NCBI RefSeq assembly: GCF_040436345.1 | Contig: NC_133223.1 | Location: 20,034,613 to 20,098,612 of the forward strand | Source: Pagrus major | Lineage: Eukaryota > Chordata > Actinopteri > Spariformes > Sparidae | Direction of reading: 5' to 3' | Length of the DNA stretch: 64,000 bases | In this document: one piece after another, positions 13,601-28,600 of the stretch | Layout: each line of letters begins with the position of its first letter | How positions within the stretch are numbered: the stretch's first letter is position 1 | Translations under genes and position numbers: made by a program | Notes under the pieces: model-generated | Database searches by the model: none | What the model was told of the DNA's origin: nothing | Seen by the model: the letters and a program-made list of their open reading frames with translations, nothing else

Positions 13601-16600
13601 GTATGAGACTTAAAGACATTTCATTCATGAAATGTATTCTTCATATGTCTCCTTCAAAGACGGTGAAGACAGATACTGACTTAAGCAATAAGCTGGGACA
13701 GCTAGGCTGTTATATATCATCCATCTTTGATTTGGATTTTCAGTGCATGCCAGAGTATGCAAGGACCGCGGCTGCACATCTGTATGTTGCTTGTTAGACT
13801 CGCTTCTCATGCGAGACATTTTCTCTCTACGTCAATGAGTACAGTTAGTACAGTAGGAAGTCACACATTCATTAATCAGCTCAGGGAGAGCTATTTTTAG
13901 GTTACATAGCATTACACAATATATTAGGGCTGCTCGATGTCGACCAAATTGGCATAAGACGAAGTCAACACATTGTTGGACGAGGTCTTGTCTCCTGTCA
14001 TAATCGAACAGAGTCAGATCAACGTTCACAACCCTCCTGGCTTTCGGCAACTCTTAGGGGACACACTACTTTTTTGTGCTATCTGGTGTGAAGCCTTTTA
14101 AGTCATGATGATTGGCAGCGATCGCCCATCAGCCCAACCCTAGAATATATATCTCAATATTTTGAAATCTTCTCAAAAGCAATTATATCCAAAATCTGAG
14201 ATGACATATAGTCTCATATCATGACAATGATATATCTAAACATTGTCCAGCCCAAACAGAAATACAATAAAATGGAATCCAACACAACAAACATCAAAAA
14301 CAACAGCCTAAAAATGACCTTTCCTTCCCCAACAGTCAAAATTAATTAGGTTATCAGCTTCATAAAAGGCTGCATTTGCTTCAACTCTATTGTATTGGCT
14401 CACATATTATGAAGGTGTTCACATTATTGTGCTGCCTTCTGTATACAGATAGTGATCGGATCACATTTCTGGGCTTGCCTGTGTTATCAGTATTATCGCA
14501 CGATTCACTGCCAGAGTGTGTCTGTCTCACAAAAACAGGAAAGACGACAGTGGCGTCAGGAAAGAGAGCTGGCTCTCATGGACGCAGCTGACACACGGCT
14601 CAAGTCTGCAAAATAATAAATGAGTACTGTATATTTCCTGTTCCATGCAAAGAAATGTGAGGAATGGAAGGGAGTCAATACATGAAGCAACAGCCGATAT
14701 TACAGAGAACACACGTCTGGTTTTTAGGAGGACATATAAACGGGTTCCAGCATGCTCTGCAGCAGTTACAGTTTGTCTGGCGGAGCTGGTTTGGATTAAA
14801 TTTCAGAGTTGTGCTACATTTCCCTCTCTGTACCTGAGGAACCAAGCACTGACTCAAGAGGGGGAAATCACTTCCTATGAAAGTGGGAAAGCGGTTGTTT
14901 GCCATCGGCTCTGCTGCTTCGAAACAGCCACAAGACTGCGACGAATTCTGAGAAGTCTCCGGATTTGACAGTGATGAGTTCATCATATCTTTTCCTTTAT
15001 ACTCTTTATACTTTTAACCTTGTGCTAACATCGAGAGCATCCTCCATATTTCATAAATTCTCATAATTGCCTGAAAAATGTTTAATATTTCAACCTCTGG
15101 TGGCATTTGCCGGGGCCTGTTTTTCAAAGGGGATGTACCTGTCATCTCTGCTTCCCTGCCTCCCTCCATCACTGCTGTTTCCATGGTTACATAAAGAGAT
15201 TCACTGAAGCTATGACACAGAAAATATTCACTCCCAGAGCTGCCGGTGTTGTCAGGGGTATAGGCTTGTTGGGAAAACAAGAGAGGGATTAAGACGCTGG
15301 AGGGCTAGTTTAGCAACATTCTTTCATGTTTGACTGTTGAAATGATGGGAAAAATGGATCGTCTTGCACCATAACTGACAAAGCAACAAAGTGCTTAGCA
15401 AAGGAATTACAATGCTATATAGTTATAGAAAAAAATTCACATCTACAGTCATTTAAAACAAGGATAGACTTATTTGCGTTCGGCTCTGTTTCAGTACGTG
15501 AGAAAGTTCCTACAAACCGAGATGCTTGTCATCAAAAACACTAGGTAATGTTTTGGGAAACCGCTTCACTGACAAGAAAAGTGAAAGCAACTATTTTCAC
15601 TTCAGTTCTGACAGAGGAACATGCAGTCCTCTCTGAACCGAAAGAGGATCTCTGGCTGCTGTCCTATGGCCTGGTGAGCTCTCTCTGGCACCGTTCCCTT
15701 CAGGTTCAGTGGCTATCAATACAGTGTGAGTGGGTGGTGGTCTTGATCTCGTCTCCGTTTTTTCTCCTCTGCTCAGGGAGGCAGAAAAACTCTCTGGCAC
15801 GGAGGCTGCAGGCTGAGTGGAGCACTCAGACCACAGCTCGCTGCACAACGTGCACCCTCTGTTATTTCCTATGTTCAGCAATGACGCCAATAGCAGGCTG
15901 AGTTTTTTAACTGGCTAACTGATGTGTGCACCCTGCTGCGCCACTTAACCCACTTGACCAGGGAAGCCATGGCAGCGTGTAAAGACCAGGAGAGGCTTAC
16001 AGGATAAAGGCAGGGCAATGGAGCATGGGTGCTGTGTGTGGGACAGACCCTCTCCAGGATTAGATCAGAATCATTTTGTTTAACTGTAAAGATGGCTGAT
16101 TAGTTGATGAGTGCACCTGAGCTAAATTACTTCCAATATTATTTCTTTTGAGTCTGGTAATTATGCAGCCACGGTGCATCGAGTGTGACTTGTACAGCAC
16201 TACATCACAGCATGTCAGATGAGTGACTGATGCCCACCTGATCACAGATGAGTTCCCACTTCTTCTCGTTGTCATACTGCCGCAACAGTCGCGCTTTGTC
16301 CGGAGGAAGATTCATCGAGTTCTGCAAGAGAGGAAAACATCAGTTAATTGGATGTGGATAATGAAACATCATCAGTCACACAAGTCCATTAAAAACTGAC
16401 ATCCCAGATTAACTAAAACCACTGAAGCTGAGAAACAGTATCAGGCTTTCTACAGCAATCCAAATTTTAGAGATTGAGAACTCATTAATGGAACCTGAGA
16501 CCCAAAACATGTTACAGACCTGCACTAGTTTAGCCTCTCGCTCTACTTGACCATATCATTACACTCAACATCGTAATAACTAGATGAAAAAAAGAGTTAT

Positions 16601-19600
16601 GGTAACCAAGGTGTGGTGTGATGGTGCTGCTCGGGAGAGGTCAACGCAATTAACAGGTTTCTTCTTCTCTGGAACAATGTGCACTGCAAATCTCACGGTG
16701 AACTGGTCATTAGTTGAATGAATGAATGAACATCGGTTACATACATAGTAAATGTACTTTGTTTCATACCGTCACTGGTAGGTAAAAAATTTTGACCAGA
16801 GGATTTTTATTTTTACTGCAAATATATATCTGTGCCAAATAATAGTTCTGTCAACTGGAAAACATACGAGGAGGGGTTGCAGTAATATACAGTTTTCAAG
16901 GTACACTGGTATAAAAGTTGATGATTATCATACCATGTACATATTCTCATCTATGGTATTAAATTCTACTAGTGTTACTAAAAATATATATATTTCAACA
17001 TATATATCAAGTTTCTCAGTGTCAGGACATATGTTTTTAAAATAAAATACTAAAACTATAAATGAGCAGTAAGCAGAAGACATCACAAAATCAAGTATCA
17101 TCTCAGATACAACTGTTGAGTGAGGACAAAAAAAATCATCATTCACTTTCCCTGACAAGATTTTCAGTCTAGGATTCAAACCCACAACAGCCGACTAAAT
17201 ATTTTCCATTTCCAACAACACAGCTACCAAATATCTGGCAGACACAAAAGCCACTAATGAGAAAATCCAAAAATATCCATTGTGAAGCGCTGCAGAGGAG
17301 TCAGCAGGGAAAAGGAGGTCTCTCCTTAATGAGAGTTAGGTTGCGACACTGAGGCAGCGAGGAGAAACAGCTAAGCTCTGCTGTTTGAGTAAGCACTTTG
17401 GATTTGAGAAGCAGGCGACCGAGTCCGACCCCGACATACTAAACCGCACCAACACCAATCAACTGACCAGACATCCTGAGACTCTGACTGCACTGAGAGT
17501 GAATGAGAGCGTGAGCAAGTAAGAGGATGCTCAGAACTTTTGTTGTTAAAAAGATATTTCTTGTTAATGATGCTCAGATTGGGGTGTGTTTTGTTCAGGA
17601 CAAATCTAATCCGACCCATGTGTCGGTTGTCTGAAAATGAGTCCTGATCATCCTGAAACTGTTACACAACTCTGTTCTTTATCCTGCTTTCCTTCGTGTA
17701 CGAACACCTCTGCAGTTGTCTAAAATTTGGCTTGATTTAACGCAAGCATGACTCACCCCACCCCTGTGTGAATTAGACAAGCTTGGAACAATTAAGCAGC
17801 ACTTAAATCGTACCACCTACAGCATTGAGAGCGCATAACATGCAAATACGTCAGCAGAAAAATTAAAATAAAACATGTGACCCAGCAGGATATTAGCGAG
17901 GCACCAACAGTAACCACAAAGAAAAGCTCAAGAAGTAAATTACAGACATGAAAACTGCAGGCAGAAGCTGTCAAATCGATACAACAAGCATCAAAAGTGC
18001 TTCATCTGGCCTCTTCATCTGCAGCTTACATGTGGTTCGGTGAGACTTTTTTCCACTGCTGAGAATAGAAAAAAAAGAGGAAAATGTGGCCATCATGCAC
18101 CGCTCAGCTTGGGGTTCATTTTCCCCTCTTCATACAATGGGCTGGATCATCTATCAGTGTGTGTTCAGCACACAGGGGGAGCGAGAGGAAGATGGATGAG
18201 GAACATCCTGGGATCCAGCCTGTTTCCATGAGCGAGTATCACCAGGCCAGAGTCAGACACTGACCGAGTAGTCTGATCCACAACTTAGGAGGGATTTTCT
18301 CCTTTAGATGGCATATCGGCTACTGAGTTATACAATCATCTATTTCAGTTAGAAAGGTCCAGTGTGTAGGATTTAGGGGATTTAGGAGGATCTATTGGCA
18401 GCTTTGGAATATAATATTCATTTTTATGTTTTCATTGGTGCATAATGACATGAAACTAAAAACTGCTGTGTTTTTGTTACCTTAGATTGAACACTTTATG
18501 TCTACGGAGGGAGTGGGTCCTCTTCCACGGAGTCTGCCATGTTGCACCACCATGTTTCTACGGTAGCCCAGGATGGACAAACCAAAGACTGGCTCATGAG
18601 CACATGACCCATTCATGTTTTTTGCGTTTTTTAGCAGCCACCATGAGGCAAGAGGTATTCAGTTGGATGCTGGACCTTTAATTTACATGTGAGTCAGGTA
18701 GTTGTTTGCTTCTCTTGCGATATTGTTGTATTGTTGCTCAATACCCTGACGAAGACTGTGTCATCAAAACATTGATAATTTAATTAAGTGTTTTCTTTAT
18801 CGTGGCTACAAGTGTGCGACTATCTTCCTTAACACCTGTACTTTTGTCATGGTTAGCACCTCTCCAATCTTGGTGTATGTTCCTCTACTCTCTCATCTTC
18901 AGAGGCATCGAAATCAATCTGAAACACAACACTTTAAGGATTATTTGGTACAAATACCCAGGTTGTACCACGTCCAGCCTCTTCTACGAGAGCGACCAGG
19001 AGATGACATTAGTATTCAACAGATGCTGCGAGCCGGCTGATTGCTGACTGTGCTGACTGTGCTGACTGCAGGGAATCGGGAAGTCTCTATTGACTCGGTC
19101 TGGCTGCTAACCAGAGTTAGTACCCTCTTTCCTTCCCACATTAAAACACAATTTGACACCTGAGTAGACGGTCACATTAAACGACAGAAAGCCACTAACA
19201 GTCTCCCTATATCACACACTAAAGTAAAAACAGGCTTTTAAATTTTGCGGATGGTGAGCTCACATTAAGGGAGGGTGAATCGGTAAGTTACTTCTAGACT
19301 CCTGTGTTGGTATGTTTGGATACTGCAGAACTGGCTTGTGGTGATGATGTCGGTGCTTCATGTAGGTGCCGCTCTCCCGCAGGCTGGCTGGTTGGTTTGC
19401 TGAGTCGCTGTGGACTTCCTGCCTGGTGAGGCTCCAACTAAAGCAAAGAACCACTTCTACCAGCCCTCACTTCATCCCAATGCTAATGAGCTGTGACAGG
19501 CACTCAGCTCGCCGGGGTCAGGTTACCCTACGTCTGTCTACAAGCATACAATTTGTGTGTCTGAGTGTGTGTGCATCTGAGGTATTAATGGGGTGATGTT

Positions 19601-22600
19601 GAGAGAGGGTGTAGCAGCTTTTCACCAACACCTGATGGCAGGCCACCCAGATCAATACTCACACACACACACACACACACACACCTACATTTCACTCATC
19701 AAGATTAATTAAAGTATTACTACAACAATGTTAAAACATTATGACAAGTCTGACCAATTTAACAGACTCAGACAAATTGTGTAATTTCTATAATTATCCA
19801 ATGGTTTGGCCACAGTAATTGGGGAAGCACTGAGTAAATACAAGCCAGAAAGACTGCAACTGATATGAGAAGAAGTTTGCTACAATCTAGAGACAAACGC
19901 ACCCACAAATACATGTAAAACTTAAGTGCATATGTGAGCCGTGAGGAGAAAATATCCCCTAAAGCAAAACAGCAGAATGCACTTGCATGTTTCAAGGGAA
20001 GAAATGTGACGCTTCAATAACCCAAATGTGATAAAACTTGCACAAGTATCATTCAAAGGTATGTGATGAAATTGAACCTGCAAGAGTCATCAAGTAGAAA
20101 AGAGTTCCAGGCAGCAACAAACATTGTTGGAAACGAAGACAACTCGTAAGAAAACTCTCTCCAGACGGCAACAAAACTAAGACCACAAGAAGGGAAATGA
20201 TGGAATTTACTGTGCTGGATGACCAGCTCCGCTCTGTGAAATGCGGGGCTTCAACACTTCGACATCTCCACCCTCACTACACGCTGCCAAACTGACATTT
20301 CATCTCCAGAGCAGCTGTCCCACATCTGTACTGTCAGAGAGTGAATTCCTTTAGAAACATTTGTAAAAAGCTAAAACTCAAACACAAACACTGGGTCGTT
20401 AAAAAGCATTTCAACAACACGATCTAAAATCTAAAATATACCTCGTTATCAGTTAACACCAACTACTTGTTTTTCAGCCACAACCAATTATACAAAAAGT
20501 AAAATGCTACATCCAACATTTGTGCGTACGCTCAAACATAAAGCCTGAATGGTGTGCACACTTGCCAGTGTCACACACTGTCTTTTTTGGGGGGGTTGTG
20601 AGTATACTTAAATATAACACATTGGCAGTTGACAAGAAAGGACTACTGACACTTTCATATTCATATTCAGTTCTGATGGTCATCCTGCATCAATGAATTA
20701 GAAGTTTAAAGTTTGGTGTGTCCTGCAGGTCCTTATTAAAACAGTTTACTGCGTATTTAACTAGTCTGTCCCTGCAGTATTTAAAACCAATGCATGAATA
20801 AAAAAAGTGCTGAAAACGTCCATAACTTGTTGTCGTGACCCATGTTTAACTAGTATTAGCACACAGGTTTTTAATGTGACGAAGTATTGAGAAAGGTTTC
20901 AGTAAAGCCACAATTCAGCCATAGGAAAGCAGTTGAGAAGACAGTGAGTCTTTGTAGTCTTCTGTATCTCTTTGACGAAAGAGAAACATAATAATAAAAC
21001 TCAACAGAACAATGATTATTACGTTACTAAGGAGCTGAATAAGAAAAACAAGCACGGCCGTGCACACAGCCTGGGCAACAGTGTAGACTGTTAAGGTTTG
21101 GACCCTGGTCAGAGTAGTTACTCTCTGCAGTGAGGGTGCAATGAAAACACCTGTAATCACGTCTCACTACGCCGTGGTGCAACTACAGTATCTCCTCCTG
21201 AAGTCAAAAGGGTAAATCAGTAGCTCAACTTTAATATGGCTACTTCTATCAATCCGAGGTTAATGTTTAACTCACATCAGGCCACCAGGCTCAGGAATAC
21301 AGACAGGACTTATTTAGTGTCCACGTATCCTCTCATTAGGCAGCTTGAGTCATAAAAAGAGTAAAAATAGGCAGCTGGCTAAAAGCCCACCGAACCAACC
21401 CACAACCTTCCAGGAGGTCTGTGGAGGCACGGCCCTCGCAGCACAGCTGGCTACAAAAGCAAGCACACACACACACACAGCCCACGTGAAGGGCCTGCTT
21501 TAGTGGTGGCTGCTGTGAGAAGATGTGAAGTACGTGGGCCCTCGGTCGCTTGTCGCAACTGACGATGACACACAAAGTGCTTTTCTTTAAAAACAGCTAA
21601 TATGTCCATTTATTAATGTCCCGTGCATCGTGTTTTTGGTTCTTGTCTATCATCGCAAAACAAAATTTAAAGGTGCAGTATGTAGTTTGGGGGAAAAACT
21701 TTTAATCAGAAGAGAAAGATCTTCATTGACTGATTTTTTTTATGCCTAAACAAACTAAATAAACAAACTCTGTTTTCATTACTGAATAAACTGAATAAAC
21801 AAACTGACCTTAAAGGACAACACAATGTCATACTGTTTTACTTTGTTTATATGTGGCGGACCCTGCCACCTTTCTAGCTTCATACAGTGTTCTAGGGACA
21901 CTATTTTGTTCTGAGAACAGCTTGTTTATTCATGGAAAAAATAAATATTTCTGAGTTTGTATTATTACCTAATTAATATTGTAAATATTAAAATCCTGAG
22001 TTTGAAATTCTTCTGCAGAACGACATAGTGCCCCTCAATGTTCAATATGCACCAGGTATTTCACAGGGAATAAAACTGTGGTACAACAGAGAGAGTGGAC
22101 TGTTCTGCATTCCCTCTAGCTGTACATGAGTTAACTTTCACATCCTGTTTTTTTCACATCATCACTTAACTCTTGAACATATAAGCAATTTTGACTGAAG
22201 TGCACTTTAAAAAAGCACTACACAGAAAAGGAAAGAGTGAACTTGCGGACGCCCCGAATGCAATGTCAAAAGCTGGAGGCGAATTGTCCTGTTGGAAAGC
22301 CTTCTTGTTACAACACAGAATCTAAAAACCAAGCCACCCTGACAATAAAAACTAACTTTCTTAAAAGCAGTTAAGGGATTGAAAACAAGCCCATGCTCCA
22401 CTGCATTAACATCCTCTGATGTTTGCATTGTACTGACAAAAGTGTGGAGTGCAGCGCCTCTCAGCCACACAGCCTCCTCTTGGATATCTTTCAGGGATTG
22501 ATTTGTCCTTGGGGACAGATGAGTCTGAGACACGCCCACGCTCTCCTCTTTCCTCCATCTCTACCTTTTTCCCTCCTAATGCAGCAACAAATCAAAGATC

Positions 22601-25600
22601 TCCTAATCTTTCAGACCGAGCCAACAGAACCAGATCATCAAAACTAATTTTCTCTGCGTCTCTTTCTGCTGTAAACACCCAGCTTGCATCATTCAAAACG
22701 ATGTTCCAACCTCTAATTAATAACTGTTATTTAAAACCACTCACTGTCTTTTTAATGAGCATTACAGACACCGCACAACATGCCACAACAAGAAAACCTC
22801 TGACTGCATGGCTTATTGACGACTAGTCATAGCAAATATCTGCAAATTGCTCAATACTCCGGAAATGATGCTGCTGTACTGTTCTCTCTCAATACTTGCT
22901 TCATCAGTTACAGGAGTGTTTTGTGTTTTTGAGGCATTTACACATTAATAATGAGGTTAGCGCCGCAGGCTGCTCTCAGAGTTGTAAAACACCTCCCCAG
23001 GTGTACTAATATGTGACAAACTGCATGACATTCCAGCTTCTTCCTCCTCTCATTCACCCTGCAGGGGAGTGGAGGAGCCCTCCAGCTCACATATGTAAGA
23101 CTGAAACCTGTCACATTCACAGAGGAGGCCGGGAACAATAACCGCCTACATGAGGGAGAAAGGAGTAGGACGGCCCCCGAGGCATGCGCCATCCCAAAAC
23201 CGAGCCGTCCACCCCTCATTAGCGCAGCGTGGATCCATAATCCTTGGCGTTCTTTGAGGGCACAGGTGTCCTCTGTCTGTCCTCAGATTAGCTTTGTAAT
23301 CCCCACGACCCCCTGCTCCGGCTCAGCGGCCTCCTCCATCGAGACAGTAGTGTTTGTGTTTGTGGAGCTGTTCGCTGGAATGGCGAGTTCAAATGTTTGA
23401 GCCTGCTGGCCTCTCATTTTCACCCCTTTTTACAGGCACATTCCTTAGAAATTCCTTTCATTTACTTCAGTGTGGCGACCTCACATCTTCTGACAGGAGT
23501 TCATCAGTCTGTAGCAGCTATTCTTAGCTGTGAAACATCGCCTCATTGGTGTAATTTTCCCAACATTGTCATCAAACCACTTTCTGAAAGAAAACACAGA
23601 GTAGAGCAGCTGCAACTGTATCAAAATCTGAGTGTAAAGCAAAGGTGTCTTCAGTTAAAAATCAGCAAAACAACCTTTTGGGCAAACCAAAAGGTTGGTG
23701 TGGTGTTTACATTGTGGGTGAAATCTTAATACAGAGTGGGCTTCAAGCTGGACGTTACCCCAAATACCGGAAACATTATGGAGATGATTTGGAGCAGCAG
23801 GAAGTTGTCCAAATAAAACAAGCGATACACAGAGGAGCCCTTGCCAGGCCAGATGTTGCGAGGTTGCGAAAGTGTCTGAAATGAGGTGGAGTCCATGTTT
23901 TTGTCGAAGCGAACAAAGAATCAGAAACGCTGTTTATCTGTAAGACAAACAACGGCTTTCAAGCCAGGAGTGGGTTATAGAATGAGATCACTGGTTTACT
24001 TGAAGTTTGTTATATAAGGTTTGAAGAAAGTTTAGTTACTTCCCTGGTGATAAACTTTATCTGAGTAGGTGGTGGTGGGATGAACAGGAAATGTATGAGC
24101 TCACAAAATGAGTCTGGCTAATTTAATGATGCTGCTAAGTATATAATCCTGCAGAGCTTTTAATCTGTTTTCTGTGAACAACATCCCAACATATACATCC
24201 ACACACTCATCTGCAAAATTGTGATGTAGCATTATTTATCTGAGTTTTTCACATGTTGTCCCCTTTCGGATGTGTAATAAATTGATTATTTTTTGCATCT
24301 GAAGAGTCTCTGTTGTTTGTCAGTGTGTTTGCATCCCCTCGTGTGTTAGGGGAACGTTACAATGCAGCATGACATTATATAACAAATTTAATCAGATGTA
24401 TTCAGGTCTGATCACACTGGAATTGTTCCTGTGGTGTAATACGTCAACAGCTTCCTCCTGCACTGTCGCTTTAATACAACATAAAACAAACTGAAACGAA
24501 AACTTTTCCCTGAAGTCTCTGTCTCAGGACAACAGAACAGTAGAAGAAGTGTAGTAAACAACAATGGAAACTATAACAGACTCAATAAGGGTGGAAAATA
24601 CATTATTTTTAAAGACTACTACCTGAAATGTGTAGTTATTTTCATGCTTCACAAAACAGTCATTGTGACAAAAATGCAACATAAACTAATAACAGATTTA
24701 GACTTATTTAAGTGGTTTCTCAAGCACGATCTGGCTTGTTCTCAAACATGCACACTAATAACAGGCCTAAACATCTGCACTCATACTGAAAGCTGTGCTT
24801 TCGGTTTGTTTTTGCTGATATGGAAGACTATCTGACGGGCTTACTGATGTTTGGAGATATCAAGTTATTACACTCTCACACAGGCCTAGTCTCGTCTTTG
24901 CTTCCTCTCAGATCCTGGAGTAGTTTTGGTTGATCTGCTAACAACTCTGACGGAGGTAAATAGATGATTACCAATGAATAACTTAAACCCAGTAAGCGAT
25001 CACATCCGATTATTCCCCTAAAATCCCAAACCATCATCTCTTCAGCGCTGAAGAGTACAGCACAAACTCTTTAGAAGACACATGCTCCGATGAAGGCCAC
25101 TAGGCCGAAACGTTAGCATGTTGTTTGACATGGTCAGAATTAATTTGTGAAATTGTGATTTGTTAACTCTGTCCTGAAGGAGGTAGCGTGTGCTGCCTTT
25201 ATCCCTTTGGATAGTTCAGCAGTTGCAATCATCAGAACTCACTTTTTCTAATGAGATAATGGATGCACTCTTAGCTGCAGGTTCCCAACACAGATATGTG
25301 CTCCTGTATCATCCAATAAAGAAAGGCTGAATGTAAACTTCAAATTAAATTATTAAACTCTATACATTACATAACCACTGATCACATCACCCTTTTCTCA
25401 ACAACAACAAAAAGCAAACACAAAGCAATTACAAGCAATCCACGGGGACAAGCAGAAGTGTATCAAGCAGAGTGGACAAAGTGTGCGCACAAAATACTGC
25501 GTAATGCGTTGTTATCAACTGGTATCACCAACAATGGCTAACCTGACTATAACTGGTTTTCTGACTTGTTCTGGAATGTGGTCAACTGTCAACAGAACAA

Positions 25601-28600
25601 AGTCTTTCCCAGCTCCGACTCTGAGATGTTATCACTGGCTGATATTATTCACAAAAAGTACAACCAACACTCGCAAAAATAAACATAAAGAGCATATATT
25701 TGTATAACTTTAGCTGAGCCAACGGAGAGGCAACTTGATAGGTCTGCCACGGTAGCAGCGATAGCATTGGAGGGCAGATATTTGTGTTATGATTGCCCTA
25801 ATCCAAACTGGTGTCTTCACTACTCACTACTATAAGAAACAGATACGTCTACTTATCTGTTCTGCATTACGACTTGTGTGTTATTACAGGCTTTTCATTG
25901 ATAACTAGACTGGCACTCAGTAGAGCGCTCGATCTGAAATTTTATTTGGATCTGCATCAAGTTTCACGCACTCATTAAATACCAGCAACCTCACTACGTC
26001 TGATTTTTTTCCCATCAATATCGATGCATTATTCCAAGGAAATAACGAAAATGTCAAAAAAGCACAGTGTTAAAGAAAGTGAGAAACACATTCCTGGATC
26101 CGTCCCTTTATCCGGATATGCACCAAAAGTTAATATGGTCTATTCTGGGCTGAGACTCATCCTCAGTCCAAGTTCATGGAAATCCGTTCAGTTATTTTTG
26201 TGTAATCCCTGCTGAAAACCAACCCACCAACAAGCAGACATGGTGAAAATATGACAGAGGTAATTACTTGCTTATCTTTAGCTTTGAGCCTGTGATCCTG
26301 GGACCGTCATCTCTGTAATCTGCTGTATTACGTATTTCAAATGCATTTCTAAAAAAATGCCAGTTGAACAAACTTACTAAAAATAAGAAAAGAAAGCCAT
26401 CAAAAAAACAATAGGCTGCCATGAATGAAAGTCCCTGCTTTAGTTTTAGTTTTACTGGAATAAGTGATTACTTAATCTAAACCCTAACACGTGAGCACTC
26501 CACACTGCTTTTGTTTCATGTGGGGGGTCCTGGGTGACGGTCCTGTCCAGTAAAGCCTGAAACAACAGACTGTTGCATTGTGTGGAGCTGTGATGGGGCC
26601 TACATTGAACTCCAGCACAGAGCATTTAAGTACATTCAAATGCAACAGGACCTCCCATTCGGCTCTGCAGATGTTCATTCTGGCAAGTCGCTACCCGATA
26701 ATACCTGCCTTTTTGACTCCGACGGCTTCAAAAGCAACGTATGTCACGAGAAAGAGACATTCAGGAAGAAAAGCCTGAAAAGAAGTGGAGAATAAGGTGC
26801 TGTTCGTTACTACTCTGTCTGCTCACTTTTCTCCATTTGTAGGGGAAGGACACAGAGTCGATGTTGTACAAGCTTGTAAAAAGTCCAAACATGCACTAAA
26901 AAAACATCAGCTGATAGACCATGAGTCCTCGTCTGTATACAAGCCTCAAAGATCCACATTATTCAGCTCCAAAACAGGGACAACAGATGAAACCATTATG
27001 ATGAATCTGCAGTTCAGCCTAAAATCAAACAGTAAACACACTCAATAAAGCTCAAGGCCAGTAAAAGAGAGGGTACGAGTGCCACAAGATAAAGCCGACC
27101 CTGACGCCACAACACACCGCTCTTTTGTCACAATGACACAGACATCTGAAGGCTGCTCTGGACGTGCTTTCTGATAAAGCTCAACACCATGAACATCAAC
27201 TAATTCTTAACACTTCATAACAAAACACCCACTCTTGTCTGGTGCCGAACTTTGGCCCAAGCAATCTCAGTTTTAAAAGCGCAGCTGCCATCTTGGAGCC
27301 CGGACAGATCCTGGACCATAATGCACTTCTCTACACAGCACTGACTCTCCAGTTCTTCTGTGCAGTGACCCCTTGGACAACACTGGCAACCGGCTGTGAC
27401 CAACATGAAAAGGACTCCGGCTGGCCTTTTCCAGGCTACATCTTCCTGCTTCTTACGCAGGGAGACCTACAGCAAAGATCCCCATGGCCAAGTGAGGCTG
27501 CATCCAAACTAAACCTTTTTCTCAGGAGTGACGTCAAGAAAGCTGCCGGGGAAAGTTTCTCTTTCTTTCATGACAACAAACAAAAGCTCAACTGCTCCGG
27601 ATATTCTGTAGTACGACAGCGTATTAAGGCCATTGTAGGAAGAAGAAACTACAGAGCAGTGGGATGGGGGTAAACCACAATAATGTGGCCTCTCTGGCGT
27701 GATGAGGTTGATCCAACCTTGCAAAATGAAGCAATGAGATTCCTTGACAAAGAAGAAAAACTCATTTTTTACTTGCAAATTTATGACAATTTCTAACAAT
27801 ATTTTTGTTGTTTTCTCATAATTTGTGACTTTAATCTCCAGTTTATGGAGAAAATTCAGCTTTCTTGTATATTTGGGGTTGTGTGTGTCAGATTTTCTTT
27901 CTTTTCTCGCAAATTTAGGACTTAGCACTCAAACAAGGGTCAGGGACCGTCGTGATCAGGTATAATCACACTGAAAACACCCTGAAAGGTTTTCACAAAG
28001 TTTTAAAGTCAGCCTTTGCTTGCTCAATACTCTTGGTACTCCCTGCCACCCACGCAGCAGTGCAGTAAACCAAACCACCCCCAAATGTGCGGATGTCAAA
28101 ACTGAACCGAGAGGAACAATACAGATTGAAGCCCCAGTGGTTTCATCTCAGCGGTGCCTGCATGTAGCCAAGAGACCTGTTCCCACATAATCAGCTGACC
28201 CTCTGCCAGCCAGGCAAGATGCCCCCAGGCTCAGCTTCGGGGTTTTGAGCAGCACAGTCTCGTTCGACACCGCAGCACCTCACATCCCTTCTGAGAGGCT
28301 GCGAGGGCCACCGACTGCCGGATCTCATCGCTCCCCAAGCATTTCATGCTCAGCTCTGTTACGGCTAATTGGTGGGTGAGCGTCCTGGGGCTCCAACACA
28401 GCAGAAAACACACATGCCCATACACAAGCAATGCACACACTCATATTTGGGTATGTGTGGTGGCCTCTCGCAGCCTGCCGGGTCTGGGTCCAGTGCCAGG
28501 CTCCGTCTTGGGCTCTCCACAGAATAAAGAGCAGCTCTGTTCCCCGGGCCTGCTGCACGGGATTCAGCCACAGTTCACCCTCTGCTCCTTAGACAATAGC

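Noticed and set aside
27242-27673. 143-codon plus-strand open frame starting at GTG
   Set aside because: No ATG start, no recognisable domain, and it lies in an intron with no matching splice signals.
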